A stretch of DNA of 64,000 nt, from the NCBI GenBank assembly GCA_943787985.1, contig CALSOO010000005.1, positions 434,001 through 498,000 of the forward strand. Direction: 5' to 3'. Below are positions 1 to 10,008 of the stretch, piece after piece (position 1 is the first letter of the stretch; every line of letters begins with the position of its first letter). Under the pieces are notes generated by a model. The model saw only the letters and a list, made by a program, of their open reading frames with translations. It searched no databases and had not been told where the DNA came from. The stretch is from an uncultured Paracoccaceae bacterium (GTDB taxonomy: Bacteria; Pseudomonadota; Alphaproteobacteria; Rhodobacterales; Rhodobacteraceae). The translations under genes and the position numbers were made by a program.

Positions 1-1850
1 AAGGTATGACGCTCTACGATCCTGAAAGCACATCCATAGTGCACCACGTGAACCAAGGCTTGCGTGCGCATGTTCTGTTCACGCGCGACAAAGACTACAT
101 TGTCCGCGATGGAAGCGTTGTTCTGATTGACGAATTTACAGGCCGTATGATGGCGGGTCGTCGTCTGTCTGACGGTTTGCATCAGGCGATTGAAGCCAAA
201 GAAGACGTTCCTATTCAACCTGAGAATGTCACACTGGCATCGGTCACGTTCCAGAATTACTTCCGCTTGTACAACAATCTGGCCGGGATGACCGGCACGG
301 CGTCGACCGAGGCGGAGGAATTTCGCGAGATCTACGGCCTTGGCGTTGTCGAGGTTCCTACGAACCGCCCCATCGCCCGTGTGGATGAAGATGACCAAGT
401 CTACCGGACCGGTCAGGAAAAATACGAAGCGATGGTCAAGTCGATCACGGCGGCCCACGCGAAAAAGCAACCAATCCTTGTTGGCACCACCTCGATTGAA
501 AAATCCGAGATGTTCAGCCAGATGCTGACAGCCGCGGGCATCACGCATAATGTTTTGAACGCGCGCCAGCACGAGCAGGAAGCCCAGATTATTGCTGATG
601 CGGGTAAGCTTGGCGCGGTGACAATCGCGACCAACATGGCGGGTCGTGGTACGGACATTCAGCTTGGCGGGAACGTCGACATGAAGGTGATGGAGGCGCT
701 TGCCGCTGATCCTGAGGCTGATCCAGAAGAGTTGCGCACGCGCATCGAGGGCGAACACGTCGACGAAAAGAAAGCGGTTCTGGAGGCAGGTGGTCTGTTT
801 GTTCTGGCCTCCGAGCGTCACGAGAGCCGTCGCATTGACAATCAGTTGCGCGGTCGGGCCGGCCGTCAGGGTGATCCGGGCCGGACGTCATTCTATCTGT
901 CATTGGAAGATGACTTGATGCGGATATTTGGTTCAGAGCGTTTGGATAAAGTTCTCAAGACATTGGGCTTGGAAGAGGGCGAAGCCATCGTGCATCCGTG
1001 GGTGAACAAGTCTCTTGAACGCGCGCAAGCCAAGGTCGAGGGTCGCAACTTTGACATCCGCAAGCAGCTCTTGAAGTTCGATGACGTGATGAACGACCAG
1101 CGCAAAGTCGTCTTTGGACAGCGCCGCGATATCATGGAAGCAGAAGACCTGTCAGAAGTGACAGGCGACATGCGCGAAGAGGTGATCGACGATTTGATCG
1201 ATAGCTTTATGCCGCAAAACTCCTATGCCGATCAGTGGAATGGCGAAGGGTTTTACGCCGCCGTGATTGAACAGCTTGGTGTTGATGTTCCATTGATGGA
1301 GTGGCTGGACGAAGAAGGCGTGGATGACGAGCAAATCCGCGAGCGCTTGATCCAGTCCACCGAGGAAATGATGACCCAAAAGGCCGAACAATTTGGCCCT
1401 GAAAATATGCGCATGATCGAAAAGCAGCTTTTGTTGCAGTCAATCGACTCAAAATGGCGTGAGCATTTGTTAACGTTGGAGCACCTGCGGTCCGTCGTCG
1501 GGTTCCGTGGGTATGCCCAGCGTGATCCGTTGAATGAATACAAAAACGAAGCCTTCCAACTGTTTGAGAGTATGCTTGATAGCCTGCGTTCGGATGTTAC
1601 GGAAAAGCTGTCGCGTATTCGTGTGATGTCCGAAGAAGAGCAACGTGCAATGGCTGAAGAAATGGCCGCCCAGCAAGCTGCTGCTGCGACACCGGCAGAG
1701 GCAAGCCCGTTGCCAGAACCATCAGCCGAAGCGGTGGCAAGCGGTTTTGACGAATCGGACCAAAGCACTTGGGGCAACCCGGGTCGAAACGAGGCTTGCC
1801 CTTGTGGATCCGGTGACAAATTCAAGCACTGCCACGGGCGCCTGACCTAA
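1..1850 (+). CDS. secA: Preprotein translocase ATPase SecA (5'-truncated by the window)
   Basis: SecA is the ATP-driven motor that pushes unfolded preproteins through SecYEG at the inner membrane. The frame is open to the left edge and the visible 614 residues are the C-terminal two thirds of a protein usually near 900. Visible signs are the second motor domain motifs [14 protein letters not shown] and [17 protein letters not shown], the helical scaffold/wing region, an acidic Ala/Pro-rich linker, and a C-terminal zinc-binding SEC-C tail ([12 protein letters not shown]) that in known SecA proteins binds SecB and phospholipid. The first ATG in the window is internal, not the true start. Ends in TAA with a 105-base gap to the next gene. 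Confidence 0.97.
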   Translation, partial: GMTLYDPESTSIVHHVNQGLRAHVLFTRDKDYIVRDGSVVLIDEFTGRMMAGRRLSDGLHQAIEAKEDVPIQPENVTLASVTFQNYFRLYNNLAGMTGTASTEAEEFREIYGLGVVEVPTNRPIARVDEDDQVYRTGQEKYEAMVKSITAAHAKKQPILVGTTSIEKSEMFSQMLTAAGITHNVLNARQHEQEAQIIADAGKLGAVTIATNMAGRGTDIQLGGNVDMKVMEALAADPEADPEELRTRIEGEHVDEKKAVLEAGGLFVLASERHESRRIDNQLRGRAGRQGDPGRTSFYLSLEDDLMRIFGSERLDKVLKTLGLEEGEAIVHPWVNKSLERAQAKVEGRNFDIRKQLLKFDDVMNDQRKVVFGQRRDIMEAEDLSEVTGDMREEVIDDLIDSFMPQNSYADQWNGEGFYAAVIEQLGVDVPLMEWLDEEGVDDEQIRERLIQSTEEMMTQKAEQFGPENMRMIEKQLLLQSIDSKWREHLLTLEHLRSVVGFRGYAQRDPLNEYKNEAFQLFESMLDSLRSDVTEKLSRIRVMSEEEQRAMAEEMAAQQAAAATPAEASPLPEPSAEAVASGFDESDQSTWGNPGRNEACPCGSGDKFKHCHGRLT

Positions 1851-1955
1851 TCCGCGCCACTTTCTTGCCCCAATGACTCCTAATGCCGGACATATCCCGG
1901 CCCCTTTTGACTGACATGTGTGATCCCGACCCAATCTGCCAGAAGGGACGGGATC

Positions 1956-2933
1956 ATGGTGCGAGTGAGAGAAATAATGACAGCTGCCGGTACACTCGCG
2001 TGTGCTGTTGGCATTGGTGTCATCATGCAAAGCAGTGATACCTCCAAGGAGCGCTACGGCGATCAACCTGTGGTTCTCAATGACGCTGAAGCGATTGACC
2101 CTGAGGTGGTTTCCAGTGTCGTCAACTCAAGTTCGATCCTGCAAGTGGACGCGATTACCCTGACCTCTGCGCAGACAGACAGTGGCGCGACTGCGCTCAC
2201 TGCTGAGTCTGGCGTGGTCTTTGCGGCCGCTACGGACGTGTTGGAGCCACCAGTTGCATCCGACGCATTGCCATTGCCAGCTTGCGAGATCATTGCGTCC
2301 GCGCGCCCTGCGGCCTCTGCAATGATTGATGTGACCCTAAGTGCTCCATGCCTGCCCAACGAACGAGTGACTGTTCATCACAACGGAATGCTGTTTTCCC
2401 AGATCACCGATGGTGAGGGCACGCTGAATGTCATTATGCCAACGTTGTCTCGGACGGCTGTTGTCGTGTTTGCATTCCCCAGCGGAGACGGCGCGATTGC
2501 TGAAACTGTTATCGAAGACATCGACGAATACGAACGCGCTGTCCTGCAATGGAGGGGCGACACAGGCTTCCAAATGCATGCACGGGAATTTGGCGCTGAC
2601 TACGGCGAGGTTGGCCATGTTTGGGCGCAATCACCCGAAGCGATGGGTACATTGACCCGGTTGGGCGACGCCGCGGTTTCGGATCCGTTCATGGTGGAAG
2701 TCTACAGCCTGCCACGGTCACGAAATCGCAATGCTGCCGGCGTCGACATGAGCGTCGAAGCAGAAGTCACTTTGGCGAATTGTGGTTCAGAGATCGAAGC
2801 ACAGTCATTCGAACTTACACCGGATGGCATCAAAAAAAACGATTTGACCCTCGCAGTCCCGAATTGCGACGCTGTCGGTGACTTTCTGGTGTTGAATAAT
2901 CTGGTCCAAGACCTGAAAGTCGCCAGCAACTGA
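1956..2933 (+). CDS. Hypothetical exported/anchored protein
   Basis: About 325 residues of unknown function. I prefer the ATG at 1956 over an in-frame ATG at 1920 because AGAAGGGAC lies just upstream of it and the product then starts with a short basic stretch followed by a hydrophobic segment (AAGTLACAVGIGVIMQ), a likely signal peptide or N-terminal anchor. The rest is acidic, Ala/Val/Ser-rich and probably beta-rich, with cysteines that could pair in the periplasm. No catalytic motif is recognised. It sits between secA and a PBP/OmpA fusion on the same strand, with a 23-base gap to the latter, so the two may be co-transcribed. Similar proteins next to secA in roseobacters are sometimes labelled translocase; nothing here supports that name. 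Confidence 0.7.
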   Translation: MVRVREIMTAAGTLACAVGIGVIMQSSDTSKERYGDQPVVLNDAEAIDPEVVSSVVNSSSILQVDAITLTSAQTDSGATALTAESGVVFAAATDVLEPPVASDALPLPACEIIASARPAASAMIDVTLSAPCLPNERVTVHHNGMLFSQITDGEGTLNVIMPTLSRTAVVVFAFPSGDGAIAETVIEDIDEYERAVLQWRGDTGFQMHAREFGADYGEVGHVWAQSPEAMGTLTRLGDAAVSDPFMVEVYSLPRSRNRNAAGVDMSVEAEVTLANCGSEIEAQSFELTPDGIKKNDLTLAVPNCDAVGDFLVLNNLVQDLKVASN

Positions 2934-2956
2934 TACTGTGCTAGACTGGAGCCAAT

Positions 2957-4516
2957 ATGGCCTTGAAACGCGCGGTGCTCTTTGCCGCGCTTTTCTTTTT
3001 GCTCGGGCTGAGAAGTGCCTTTGCCCAAGATCTTACCCTCACCTCCCCTGATGGAAGTGTTGTGCTGAATGGCACATTGCTGGGTTTCGATGGTGAGTTT
3101 TACCGGATCGAAACAGTATACGGCGAGCTGACCGTAGACAGCTCTGGGGTTTTGTGTGAAGGGCCAGCCTGCCCGAATTTGCAGGACTTCGTCGCGCGAT
3201 TGAGCGTTGCCGGTTCGGCGACGATGGGCACGGTTTTGATGCCCGCTCTGCTTGAAGGGTTTGCGTTGCGCAACGGATACACCACGTCTCGTGATGTCAT
3301 TGATGCCGAGCAGTATGTGTATCAGCTCCGAGACGAGTCGACCGATAAGCTCAAAGCAGAATTCCGTTTTTTCCTGACAAATACCGATGACGGGTTTTTC
3401 CGTTTGCTTGCGAATGAAGCTGACATGGTTATGGCTTTGCGCGAGATACGCCCGGAAGAACGTGCTTTGGCCCGTGAGGCGGGGATGGGCGACATGACCA
3501 AGGCCAACCGAAGCCGTGTCCTTTCCCTTGATGCTATGGTGCCTATCGTTTCTCCCAGTAATCCCGTTCGAACAATCTCGCCTCAAGATCTGGCGGAGGT
3601 CTTCTCTGGAAAGATTATCAACTGGAAAGCGTTGGGCGGTGTGGATGCCCCGATTGATTTGCATTTACCCGCCAGCACAACAGGCTTGGGTCAAGCGATC
3701 GAAGACGAAGTTATGGGCCCCGCACGTCTGAAATTTTCTGAGTCTGTAGTGCGGCACCAACGGGGCGTCGGTTTGGCTAAGGCCGTGGTTCAAGATCCGT
3801 TTTCCATCGGGTTGGCCAGTTTTGCAGAAACAGGCAACGCGCAGGTTTTACGACTGACAGGGTCCTGCGGGTTTTCACTTCAGGCTGAACGTCGGACGAT
3901 CAAAACCGAAGATTATCCTCTTACAGCGCCTATGTTTCTGTATCTGCCAGCGCGAAGACTGCCAAAGATCGGGCGTGACTTCCTGGCTTTCACCCGCGGT
4001 CCTTTCGCGCAAAACGTGATACGGCGTGCGGGCTTTGTCGATCAAGCGCCCGAAGAGGTGGCGATCGCAGATCAAGGTGATCGATTTGCCAACGCGATCT
4101 CTGTGGCGGGACCGGAAACGTCGCTGGAAGAGTTGCAAAGAATGACGCGTACGCTGACGGGCATGGCGCGCCTGACTACGTCGTTTCGGTTTGAGTCAGG
4201 ATCGATCCGACTGGACGCGCAATCTCGTTCGAACGTTCAGCAACTGGCGCGGGCTTTGGAGGTCGGACAATATGATGCGCGGCGTTTGATGTTTGTTGGC
4301 TTTAGCGACGGGGAAGGGCCTGCAGCGGCCAACCGTGACATTGCATTGCGTCGTGCAGATGCTGTGCGCCGTGCAGTGAAACAAGCTGCTGAAACGGCGA
4401 ACTTTGAACGGGTCGAGCTTGAAGTCGATGCGTTTGGAGAAGCCCTGCCAATGGCTTGCGATGACAGTGCATGGGGGCGTCAGGCGAATCGTCGCGTGGA
4501 GGTCTGGGTGCGCTGA
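2957..4516 (+). CDS. Periplasmic phosphate-binding-like protein fused to an OmpA domain
   Basis: 519 residues. Residues 1-23 are a clear signal peptide ending SAFAQ. Roughly residues 75-365 resemble the PstS-type substrate-binding fold: an early GSATMGTVLMPALLEGF segment, then SPQDLAEVFSGKIINWK, the family signature where such proteins position the ligand-dependent domain. Residues about 395-519 are an OmpA/MotB peptidoglycan-binding domain (FVGFSDGEG, then ANRDIALRRADAVR and a terminal RQANRRVEVWVR). The protein is therefore likely periplasmic and tethered to the cell wall. Its ligand is unknown; phosphate or another oxyanion is a family-based guess. It ends one base before the convergent radC gene. 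Confidence 0.85.
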   Translation: MALKRAVLFAALFFLLGLRSAFAQDLTLTSPDGSVVLNGTLLGFDGEFYRIETVYGELTVDSSGVLCEGPACPNLQDFVARLSVAGSATMGTVLMPALLEGFALRNGYTTSRDVIDAEQYVYQLRDESTDKLKAEFRFFLTNTDDGFFRLLANEADMVMALREIRPEERALAREAGMGDMTKANRSRVLSLDAMVPIVSPSNPVRTISPQDLAEVFSGKIINWKALGGVDAPIDLHLPASTTGLGQAIEDEVMGPARLKFSESVVRHQRGVGLAKAVVQDPFSIGLASFAETGNAQVLRLTGSCGFSLQAERRTIKTEDYPLTAPMFLYLPARRLPKIGRDFLAFTRGPFAQNVIRRAGFVDQAPEEVAIADQGDRFANAISVAGPETSLEELQRMTRTLTGMARLTTSFRFESGSIRLDAQSRSNVQQLARALEVGQYDARRLMFVGFSDGEGPAAANRDIALRRADAVRRAVKQAAETANFERVELEVDAFGEALPMACDDSAWGRQANRRVEVWVR

Positions 4517-4517
4517 A

Positions 4518-5279
4518 TCAAAGGTAACCTTCTGATTTAAAGCTAAATTCTGTACACTTCCCGATGATCAAGTGATCATGCAATGTAAGGCCAAGAGCAT
4601 TGCACGCGGTCTGGATCGTTTCCGTCATCATGATGTCAGATTCTGAAGGCGTTGGATCACCAGATGGATGGTTGTGTACCAGAATGATGGCGCTGGCATT
4701 CAACTCCAACGCGCGCTTTGCGACCTCGCGCGGATAGACTGGTACGTGGTCAACGGTGCCTTTGCTTTGTTCTTCATCAGCGATCAGGACGTTTTTGCGG
4801 TCCAGGTAGAGGACGCGAAATTGTTCGGTTTCACGGTGGGCCATCGTTGTGTGGCAATAGTCCAACAGCGCGTCCCATGAGGACAAAACCTGTTGGTGCA
4901 TAATCTTTGATCTGACCATGCGATGGGCCGCTGCTTCAACAATTTTTAGTTCAGTAACAATTGCTTGCGTAATGCCGGACATGGCACGCAAGCGTTCGGG
5001 GCAGGCCGTTATAACGCGATTAAAATCACCAAACTCACTAAGCAACGCTTGGGCCGTTGGCTTGACGTCAGCGCGTTGAATGGCCCGAAACAGCACCAAT
5101 TCCAGCAACTCGCTGTCAGCGATAGCATCTGCGCCCCCTTTGCTCAGGCGTTCGCGCAAGGCGCGCCGTTCTTCGGAAATAAGAACCGCAGGCCGGCTGC
5201 AAGGCCAGTCAATCGGCGTGGCTTCATCAAGGTCAAAGAGATTGCTTGATTCGGCGAAGGAGTGGATTGGATGTGTCAT
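4518..5279 (-). CDS. radC: RadC family JAB-domain protein
   Basis: About 253 residues from the ATG at 5279 (a TTG at 5294 is in frame upstream). An N-terminal helix-hairpin-helix-like region (DSELLELVLFRAIQRADVK) precedes a C-terminal JAB/MPN-type metal-binding domain with HNHPSGDPTPSESD, the HxHx7Sx2D zinc motif. The family was named for DNA repair but its role is unsettled, and the JAB domain suggests a metalloprotease or nuclease-like activity. Convergent with the PBP/OmpA gene, stops one base apart. It is followed upstream by the dnaJ terminator, so it has its own transcript. Confidence 0.92.
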   Translation of the reverse strand: MTHPIHSFAESSNLFDLDEATPIDWPCSRPAVLISEERRALRERLSKGGADAIADSELLELVLFRAIQRADVKPTAQALLSEFGDFNRVITACPERLRAMSGITQAIVTELKIVEAAAHRMVRSKIMHQQVLSSWDALLDYCHTTMAHRETEQFRVLYLDRKNVLIADEEQSKGTVDHVPVYPREVAKRALELNASAIILVHNHPSGDPTPSESDIMMTETIQTACNALGLTLHDHLIIGKCTEFSFKSEGYL

Positions 5280-5383
5280 ACCCAAAGGTCGCAAAACAGG
5301 ATTACCGATGTGTTAACTGCATCGATTTTGCAGCTTGGATGTAATGTCAGAGAAATATGTAGAGCCGTTCTGGCGCAAACGGA

Positions 5384-5411
5384 AAAGGCGGAGGTGATTG
5401 CCCCCGCCTTT
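5384..5411 (-). terminator. Rho-independent terminator after dnaJ
   Basis: Perfect 8-bp stem AAAGGCGG/CCGCCTTT with a 12-base loop, followed on the minus strand by a short U-rich tract. It lies 24 bases beyond the dnaJ stop, in the right orientation to end the dnaJ transcript before radC. Confidence 0.75.
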
Positions 5412-5434
5412 GTGTTTCGATGCTGGTGTTCGGG

Positions 5435-6595
5435 TTACCCTTTCATCGAATCCCAAAAGCTTTTCACGGACGAAAAGAAACTGCTGCTTTCAGGATTATT
5501 CTCTGACGAAAGCTCGTCAAACTCCTTGAGCAATTCTTTTTGGCGTGAGGTGAGGTTCACAGGGGTCTCAACGGCCAATTCAATGAACATGTCACCTGCG
5601 GCACCCCCCCGCAACGCTGGCATCCCCTTGGAGCGCAGGCGCATTTGGCGCCCTGATTGCGACCCGGCCGGGATTTGTACACGGCCACGGCCGCCATCAA
5701 TGGTCGGCACTTCAATGCTGCCACCAAGGGCTGCTGCACTCATCGACACAGGCACACGACAGAACAGGCTGTTTCCGTCGCGTTCAAACAGCTCGTGCTG
5801 TTTTACGTCGATAAAGATGTACAAGTCGCCCGATGGGCCGCCGCGCATTCCTGCCTCGCCTTCGCCAGCAAGGCGGATGCGTGTTCCGGTCTCAACGCCT
5901 GCTGGAATGTTGACGGACAGTGAGCGGTCCTTTTCAACACGGCCAGCGCCAGAGCAGCCTTTGCAAGGATTGTTGATGATCTGACCAAGGCCGGAACATG
6001 TCGGGCACGTCCGCTCTACGGTAAAGAAACCCTGTTGCGCGCGGACTTTTCCCATGCCGGAGCATGTCGGGCAGGTGGATGGCTCTGCGCCACCTTCCGC
6101 GCCTGATCCGTTGCACCCGTCACACGCCACAGACGTCGGAACGTTGAGCGCCTTTTGCATGCCTGCAAATGCTTCTTCGAGCGAGATACTCAGGTTGAAG
6201 CGCAAGTCAGAGCCGCGCGCGGCACGACGTCCGCCACCTTGTCCGCCGCGTCCGCCTGCAAAATCACCAAACAGGTCGTCGAAGATGTCGGAGAATGCGC
6301 TGCCAAAGTCACCTTGACCCCCGCCGCCAAATCCGCCGCCAGGGCGCCCGCCGCCGCCACCCATTCCGCCCTCAAAAGCGGCATGGCCATAGCGGTCATA
6401 AGCCGCTTTTTTCTCAGGGTCTTTTAGAATTTCATGTGCTTCGTTGGCTTCTTTGAACTGCTCTTCGGCCTTTGGGTTGTCCGCATTGCGGTCAGGGTGC
6501 AGTTCTTTTGCCTTTTTGCGATAGCCTTTTTTGATCTCGTCGGCCGAGGCGCCTTTGGCTATGCCAAGCACTTCATAATAGTCACGTTTTGCCAT
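5435..6595 (-). CDS. dnaJ: Chaperone protein DnaJ (Hsp40)
   Basis: 386 residues, normal length. It stimulates the DnaK ATPase and delivers unfolded clients. Domains in order: J domain (residues 1-70) with the HPD motif at 33-35, a Gly/Phe-rich linker (about 75-125), a zinc-binding region with four CxxCxGxG repeats ([32 protein letters not shown]), then the C-terminal peptide-binding domains. It lies 76 bases downstream of dnaK on the same strand; a hairpin in that gap means it may be only partly co-transcribed with dnaK. Confidence 0.98.
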   Translation of the reverse strand: MAKRDYYEVLGIAKGASADEIKKGYRKKAKELHPDRNADNPKAEEQFKEANEAHEILKDPEKKAAYDRYGHAAFEGGMGGGGGRPGGGFGGGGQGDFGSAFSDIFDDLFGDFAGGRGGQGGGRRAARGSDLRFNLSISLEEAFAGMQKALNVPTSVACDGCNGSGAEGGAEPSTCPTCSGMGKVRAQQGFFTVERTCPTCSGLGQIINNPCKGCSGAGRVEKDRSLSVNIPAGVETGTRIRLAGEGEAGMRGGPSGDLYIFIDVKQHELFERDGNSLFCRVPVSMSAAALGGSIEVPTIDGGRGRVQIPAGSQSGRQMRLRSKGMPALRGGAAGDMFIELAVETPVNLTSRQKELLKEFDELSSENNPESSSFFSSVKSFWDSMKG

Positions 6596-6621
6596 GGATC
6601 TGGTCCCTCTCTGGAACGAAA

Positions 6622-6648
6622 GAGCCGGCCCGGTGAACGGACCGGCTC
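6622..6648 (-). terminator. Hairpin between dnaK and dnaJ
   Basis: Stem GAGCCGG/CCGGCTC extended by further G-C pairs, followed on the minus strand by TTTCG. It lies 24 bases after the dnaK stop. The T tract is short, so it could be a partial terminator or an mRNA-stabilising hairpin that sets the DnaK to DnaJ ratio. Confidence 0.6.
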
Positions 6649-6671
6649 CTGAATTGCGTCACGAAAGCCGC

Positions 6672-8585
6672 TTATGCGCGCTTGTCGTCATCCAGATCTT
6701 CGAATTCCGCATCAAGGATATCGTCATCCCCGCCGCGTGCTTCGTCAGCTGCCATTGGCTCTTCTTCGCCAGCTTCAGCTGCAGATGCTTTGTAGATCGC
6801 TTCGCCCAATTTCATGGCCGCTTCGGTCACGTTTTGGATGCCAGATTTGATCTTGTCTGCGTTTTCCGTTTCCAGATCGTCGTTGAGCGCAGCAATGGCC
6901 AATTCGATCGCCTCGATCGTTGTTGGGTCCACTTTGTCCTTGTGCTCTTCCATCGCTTTTTCAGTGGAGTGGATCAGGCTTTCGGCTTGGTTTTTAGCCT
7001 CGATCAGTTCCTTGCGCTCTTTGTCCGCATCCGCGTTTTCTTCAGCATCTTTCACCATCGCGTCGATGTCTGCGTCAGACAGGCCGCCCGAGGCTTGGAT
7101 CGTGATTTTTTGCTCTTTCATCGTGCCTTTGTCCATCGCGCCTACGGAAACGATACCGTTTGCGTCAATGTCGAAGGTCACTTCGATTTGGGGCATGCCA
7201 CGTGGTGCGGGCGGGATGCTTTCCAGGTTGAAAGCGCCAAGGATCTTGTTGTCCGCAGCCATTTCACGTTCGCCTTGGAAGACACGGATCGTCACAGCGT
7301 TCTGGTTGTCTTCGGCTGTGGAGAAAATTTGTGATTTCTTCGTCGGGATCGTCGTGTTGCGGTCGATCAAGCGTGTGAAGACACCGCCGAGGGTTTCGAT
7401 GCCCAAGGACAGTGGTGTGACGTCCAACAGAACCACGTCTTTTACGTCGCCTTGCAAAACACCTGCCTGGATCGCAGCGCCCATGGCCACAACTTCGTCT
7501 GGGTTCACACCCTTGTGTGGCTCTTTGCCGAAGAACTTTGTCACTTCTTCGATAACGCGTGGCATGCGGGTCATACCGCCGACCAAGACGACTTCATCGA
7601 TGTCGGACGCAGACAGTCCAGCGTCTTTCAGCGCGGCGGCGCATGGTTTCATGGAGGCTTTGATCAAGTCACCCACGAGGCTTTCGAGCTTTGCGCGTGT
7701 CAGCTTCATGACCATGTGCAATGGCTGGCCAGTGGCGCCCATGGAGATAAAGGGCTGGTTGATTTCGGTCTGGTTGGCAGAAGACAATTCGATCTTCGCT
7801 TTTTCAGCCGCTTCCTTCAACCGCTGCAACGCCATCTTGTCTTGGGTCAGGTCAACAGAGTGTTCTTTTTTGAACTGGTCCGCGAGGTAGTTGACGATTC
7901 GCATGTCAAAGTCTTCGCCGCCCAGGAACGTGTCGCCGTTGGTAGATTTTACTTCGAACAGGCCATCGTCGATTTCGAGGATGGTCACATCGAATGTCCC
8001 GCCACCAAGGTCATAGACCGCGATGGTTTGGGTTTCTTTTTTGTCGAGGCCATAAGCCAGCGCGGCTGCTGTTGGTTCGTTGATGATCCGCAGCACTTCG
8101 AGGCCCGCAATTTTGCCGGCGTCTTTTGTGGCTTGGCGTTGGGCGTCGTTGAAATATGCAGGAACGGTGATAACCGCTTGCGTCACGTCTTCGCCCAGAT
8201 AGCTTTCTGCCGTCTCTTTCATTTTGCCAAGGATGAACGCAGAGATCTGGCTAGGGGAGTATTTCTCACCCTTGGCTTCGACCCATGCGTCGCCGTTGCC
8301 GCCGTCGATGACGTTGAATGGCAGGTTTTTCTTGTCTTTGGCGAGGTCCGCGTCGTCATTGCGACGGCCGATCAGGCGCTTCACACCAAAGATTGTGTTG
8401 TCTGGGTTTGTCACCGCTTGGCGTTTTGCAGGTTGCCCAACAAGACGTTCGTTGTCGGTGAAGGCCACGATGGAGGGCGTGGTGCGCGCACCTTCGGCGT
8501 TTTCGATAACGCGAGGTTGGCTGCCGTCCATGATGGCGATGCAGGAGTTGGTCGTTCCGAGGTCAATACCAATAACTTTGGCCAT
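6672..8585 (-). CDS. dnaK: Chaperone protein DnaK (Hsp70)
   Basis: 637 residues, the usual length. N-terminal actin-like ATPase domain starting [14 protein letters not shown], with the phosphate loop [16 protein letters not shown] and the adenosine segment [10 protein letters not shown], then the linker [15 protein letters not shown], the beta-sandwich substrate-binding domain, the helical lid and an acidic tail ([16 protein letters not shown]) typical of bacterial DnaK. It works with DnaJ and GrpE in folding and in the heat-shock response. A sigma-32 type promoter lies about 115 bases upstream. Confidence 0.99.
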   Translation of the reverse strand: MAKVIGIDLGTTNSCIAIMDGSQPRVIENAEGARTTPSIVAFTDNERLVGQPAKRQAVTNPDNTIFGVKRLIGRRNDDADLAKDKKNLPFNVIDGGNGDAWVEAKGEKYSPSQISAFILGKMKETAESYLGEDVTQAVITVPAYFNDAQRQATKDAGKIAGLEVLRIINEPTAAALAYGLDKKETQTIAVYDLGGGTFDVTILEIDDGLFEVKSTNGDTFLGGEDFDMRIVNYLADQFKKEHSVDLTQDKMALQRLKEAAEKAKIELSSANQTEINQPFISMGATGQPLHMVMKLTRAKLESLVGDLIKASMKPCAAALKDAGLSASDIDEVVLVGGMTRMPRVIEEVTKFFGKEPHKGVNPDEVVAMGAAIQAGVLQGDVKDVVLLDVTPLSLGIETLGGVFTRLIDRNTTIPTKKSQIFSTAEDNQNAVTIRVFQGEREMAADNKILGAFNLESIPPAPRGMPQIEVTFDIDANGIVSVGAMDKGTMKEQKITIQASGGLSDADIDAMVKDAEENADADKERKELIEAKNQAESLIHSTEKAMEEHKDKVDPTTIEAIELAIAALNDDLETENADKIKSGIQNVTEAAMKLGEAIYKASAAEAGEEEPMAADEARGGDDDILDAEFEDLDDDKRA

Positions 8586-8665
8586 GTTTTTCGATCCCTT
8601 ATTAAGCGTTCAAGGCGATGACACGAGACGTAGGCCCGTTACGGCACCCTTGTCCCGAATGGTAA

Positions 8666-8688
8666 GCATGAAGCGGGTCGCGTCATGC
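8666..8688 (-). promoter_or_regulatory. Inverted repeat in the dnaK 5' leader
   Basis: GCATGA and TCATGC separated by 11 bases lie between the predicted heat-shock promoter and the dnaK start, within about the first 30 bases of the transcript. It could form a 5' stem-loop that protects the mRNA or modulates translation. Only the symmetry is seen; the function is inferred. Confidence 0.35.
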
Positions 8689-8700
8689 GGTTCGGAGCGT

Positions 8701-8729
8701 ATATAAGGAGGCGAAACCCACCCTGCAAG
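8701..8729 (-). promoter_or_regulatory. Sigma-32 (heat-shock) promoter of dnaK
   Basis: On the minus strand CTTG (8729-8726) is followed after exactly 18 bases by CTTATAT (8707-8701). This matches the alphaproteobacterial RpoH consensus CTTG-N17/18-CYTATNT. Transcription would begin about 110 bases before the dnaK ATG. Confidence 0.75.
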
Positions 8730-8776
8730 CGCTGCAACAAGATGAATCATGGGAAATTTGTAAGATTGAGGCAGAT

Positions 8777-9379
8777 ATGACCGTTCTACGCCTGCGCGGA
8801 TTTGAAATCCGTAAACAGTACCTTAACAAAGAGACCCAAAAGTCGGTTTTGGACGCGGTGCGTGCGGTGGCCGAAACGGCACCTGTTTTCTCTCCGATGA
8901 CCCCGTATGGCAAACCGATGTCGGTGCGTATGACCTCTTGTGGAAAATTCGGTTGGTTTTCCGACCGAAGCGGATATCGCTATGTGTCCGCGCATCCGAA
9001 TGGCACACCTTGGCCCAGAATACCTGCGCCTATTCTGGATATTTGGGAGGCGGTTTCAGGTGTGACCCGTGCGCCCGATTGTTGCCTGATCAATTTTTAC
9101 GGAGAAGGTGCGCGTATGGGACTGCATCAAGACAAGGATGAGGCTGACTTTCAATGGCCCGTCGTTTCCGTGTCTTTGGGAGATGAGGGGTTGTTCAGAA
9201 TTGGACAACGCACGCGCGGGGGCACAACTGAATCGCTCTGGCTGCAATCAGGCGACGTTGTGGTGATGGGGGGCGAGGCGCGTTTGACCCATCACGGCGT
9301 AGACCGGATCAAATTTAAATCATCTTCGTTGCTGCCAAAAGGGGGTCGAATTAACCTGACCCTACGTGTCGTTGATTGA
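8777..9379 (+). CDS. alkB: AlkB-type Fe(II)/2-oxoglutarate DNA dealkylase
   Basis: 200 residues. AlkB enzymes oxidatively remove methyl groups from N1-methyladenine and N3-methylcytosine. The iron ligands are visible as H117 and D119 in GLHQDKDE and H173 in THHGVDRI; the 2-oxoglutarate-binding arginines are R191 and R197 in RINLTLR. The NFYGEGARMG strand before HxD is also typical. Transcribed divergently from dnaK; its promoter must lie in the same 190-base gap. Confidence 0.95.
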   Translation: MTVLRLRGFEIRKQYLNKETQKSVLDAVRAVAETAPVFSPMTPYGKPMSVRMTSCGKFGWFSDRSGYRYVSAHPNGTPWPRIPAPILDIWEAVSGVTRAPDCCLINFYGEGARMGLHQDKDEADFQWPVVSVSLGDEGLFRIGQRTRGGTTESLWLQSGDVVVMGGEARLTHHGVDRIKFKSSSLLPKGGRINLTLRVVD

Positions 9380-9381
9380 TT

Positions 9382-10008
9382 TTACGGCAGGCTGATCGAG
9401 CAACATCCGCTCCGTGTTTGGTCTCCGTCGGGGCTTGCAAAGCCAGAATAGCCTTTGAGCAGAATTTCGGTTGATAGCCCAAACACGCGGTCTGACATTC
9501 CATCGGAGCAGATCTGAGGTGTGATCGTGGCCTCAAATGGCACGTGCGCGCCAGATAAAACTGAAGCTTCCGTCATACGGATTTCACCCGAAGCGATGCG
9601 GCCGCTATCAGCCTTTTTAAACGATACCATGCCGTCACTGTCGGGGGTTTTCCAGGTGCCAGTTGTCTCCGGGCCTAATTCAAGCGTCCAGAAAGGCTCG
9701 TTGCCAAAGCACGTCATTCTTGTGGCCGTATCTGCGGGGAATGGGGTCAAGTGCTTCATCAGCACCCAGCCGGACGTTTCTGCCAGATTGACCTGCCCCC
9801 ATGCTCCGTCTTTGCTGAAATTTACAACTTCGACGCCTGACGCATTGAAGCGGAACGCAGCCAGTGTTTCACTTTCCTCGGCTGGGGCGGACTGGATCGC
9901 CAAAACCTGGTCATTCGGAATCCCAATAACAGCATAGAGGGTGGGGAGGTCAGAAGCAGAAGCCACGCCGCCCCAGACAAGAAAGATCATAGTAAATAGT
10001 CTGCTCAA
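9382..10008 (-). CDS. Exported protein with SH3-like and COG3650-type domains
   Basis: About 208 residues from a TTG at 10008, chosen because GGAG lies about 8 bases upstream and it gives a standard signal peptide (SRLFTMIFLVWGGVASA); an ATG at 9990 is the alternative. Residues about 25-90 resemble a bacterial SH3 domain (GVEVVNFSKDGAWGQVNL, then SGWVLMKHL), which may bind peptidoglycan. The C-terminal part starts with CFGNEPFWTLEL, characteristic of COG3650 proteins of unknown function. It overlaps the stop of the ABC-2 permease by 4 bases, so it is probably translationally coupled to it. Confidence 0.75.
   Translation of the reverse strand: MSRLFTMIFLVWGGVASASDLPTLYAVIGIPNDQVLAIQSAPAEESETLAAFRFNASGVEVVNFSKDGAWGQVNLAETSGWVLMKHLTPFPADTATRMTCFGNEPFWTLELGPETTGTWKTPDSDGMVSFKKADSGRIASGEIRMTEASVLSGAHVPFEATITPQICSDGMSDRVFGLSTEILLKGYSGFASPDGDQTRSGCCSISLP

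Noticed and set aside
7452..8621. 389-residue open frame opposite dnaK
   Set aside because: It is the antisense shadow of a strongly coding gene; its peptide resembles no family and is rich in residues expected from reversed dnaK codons.
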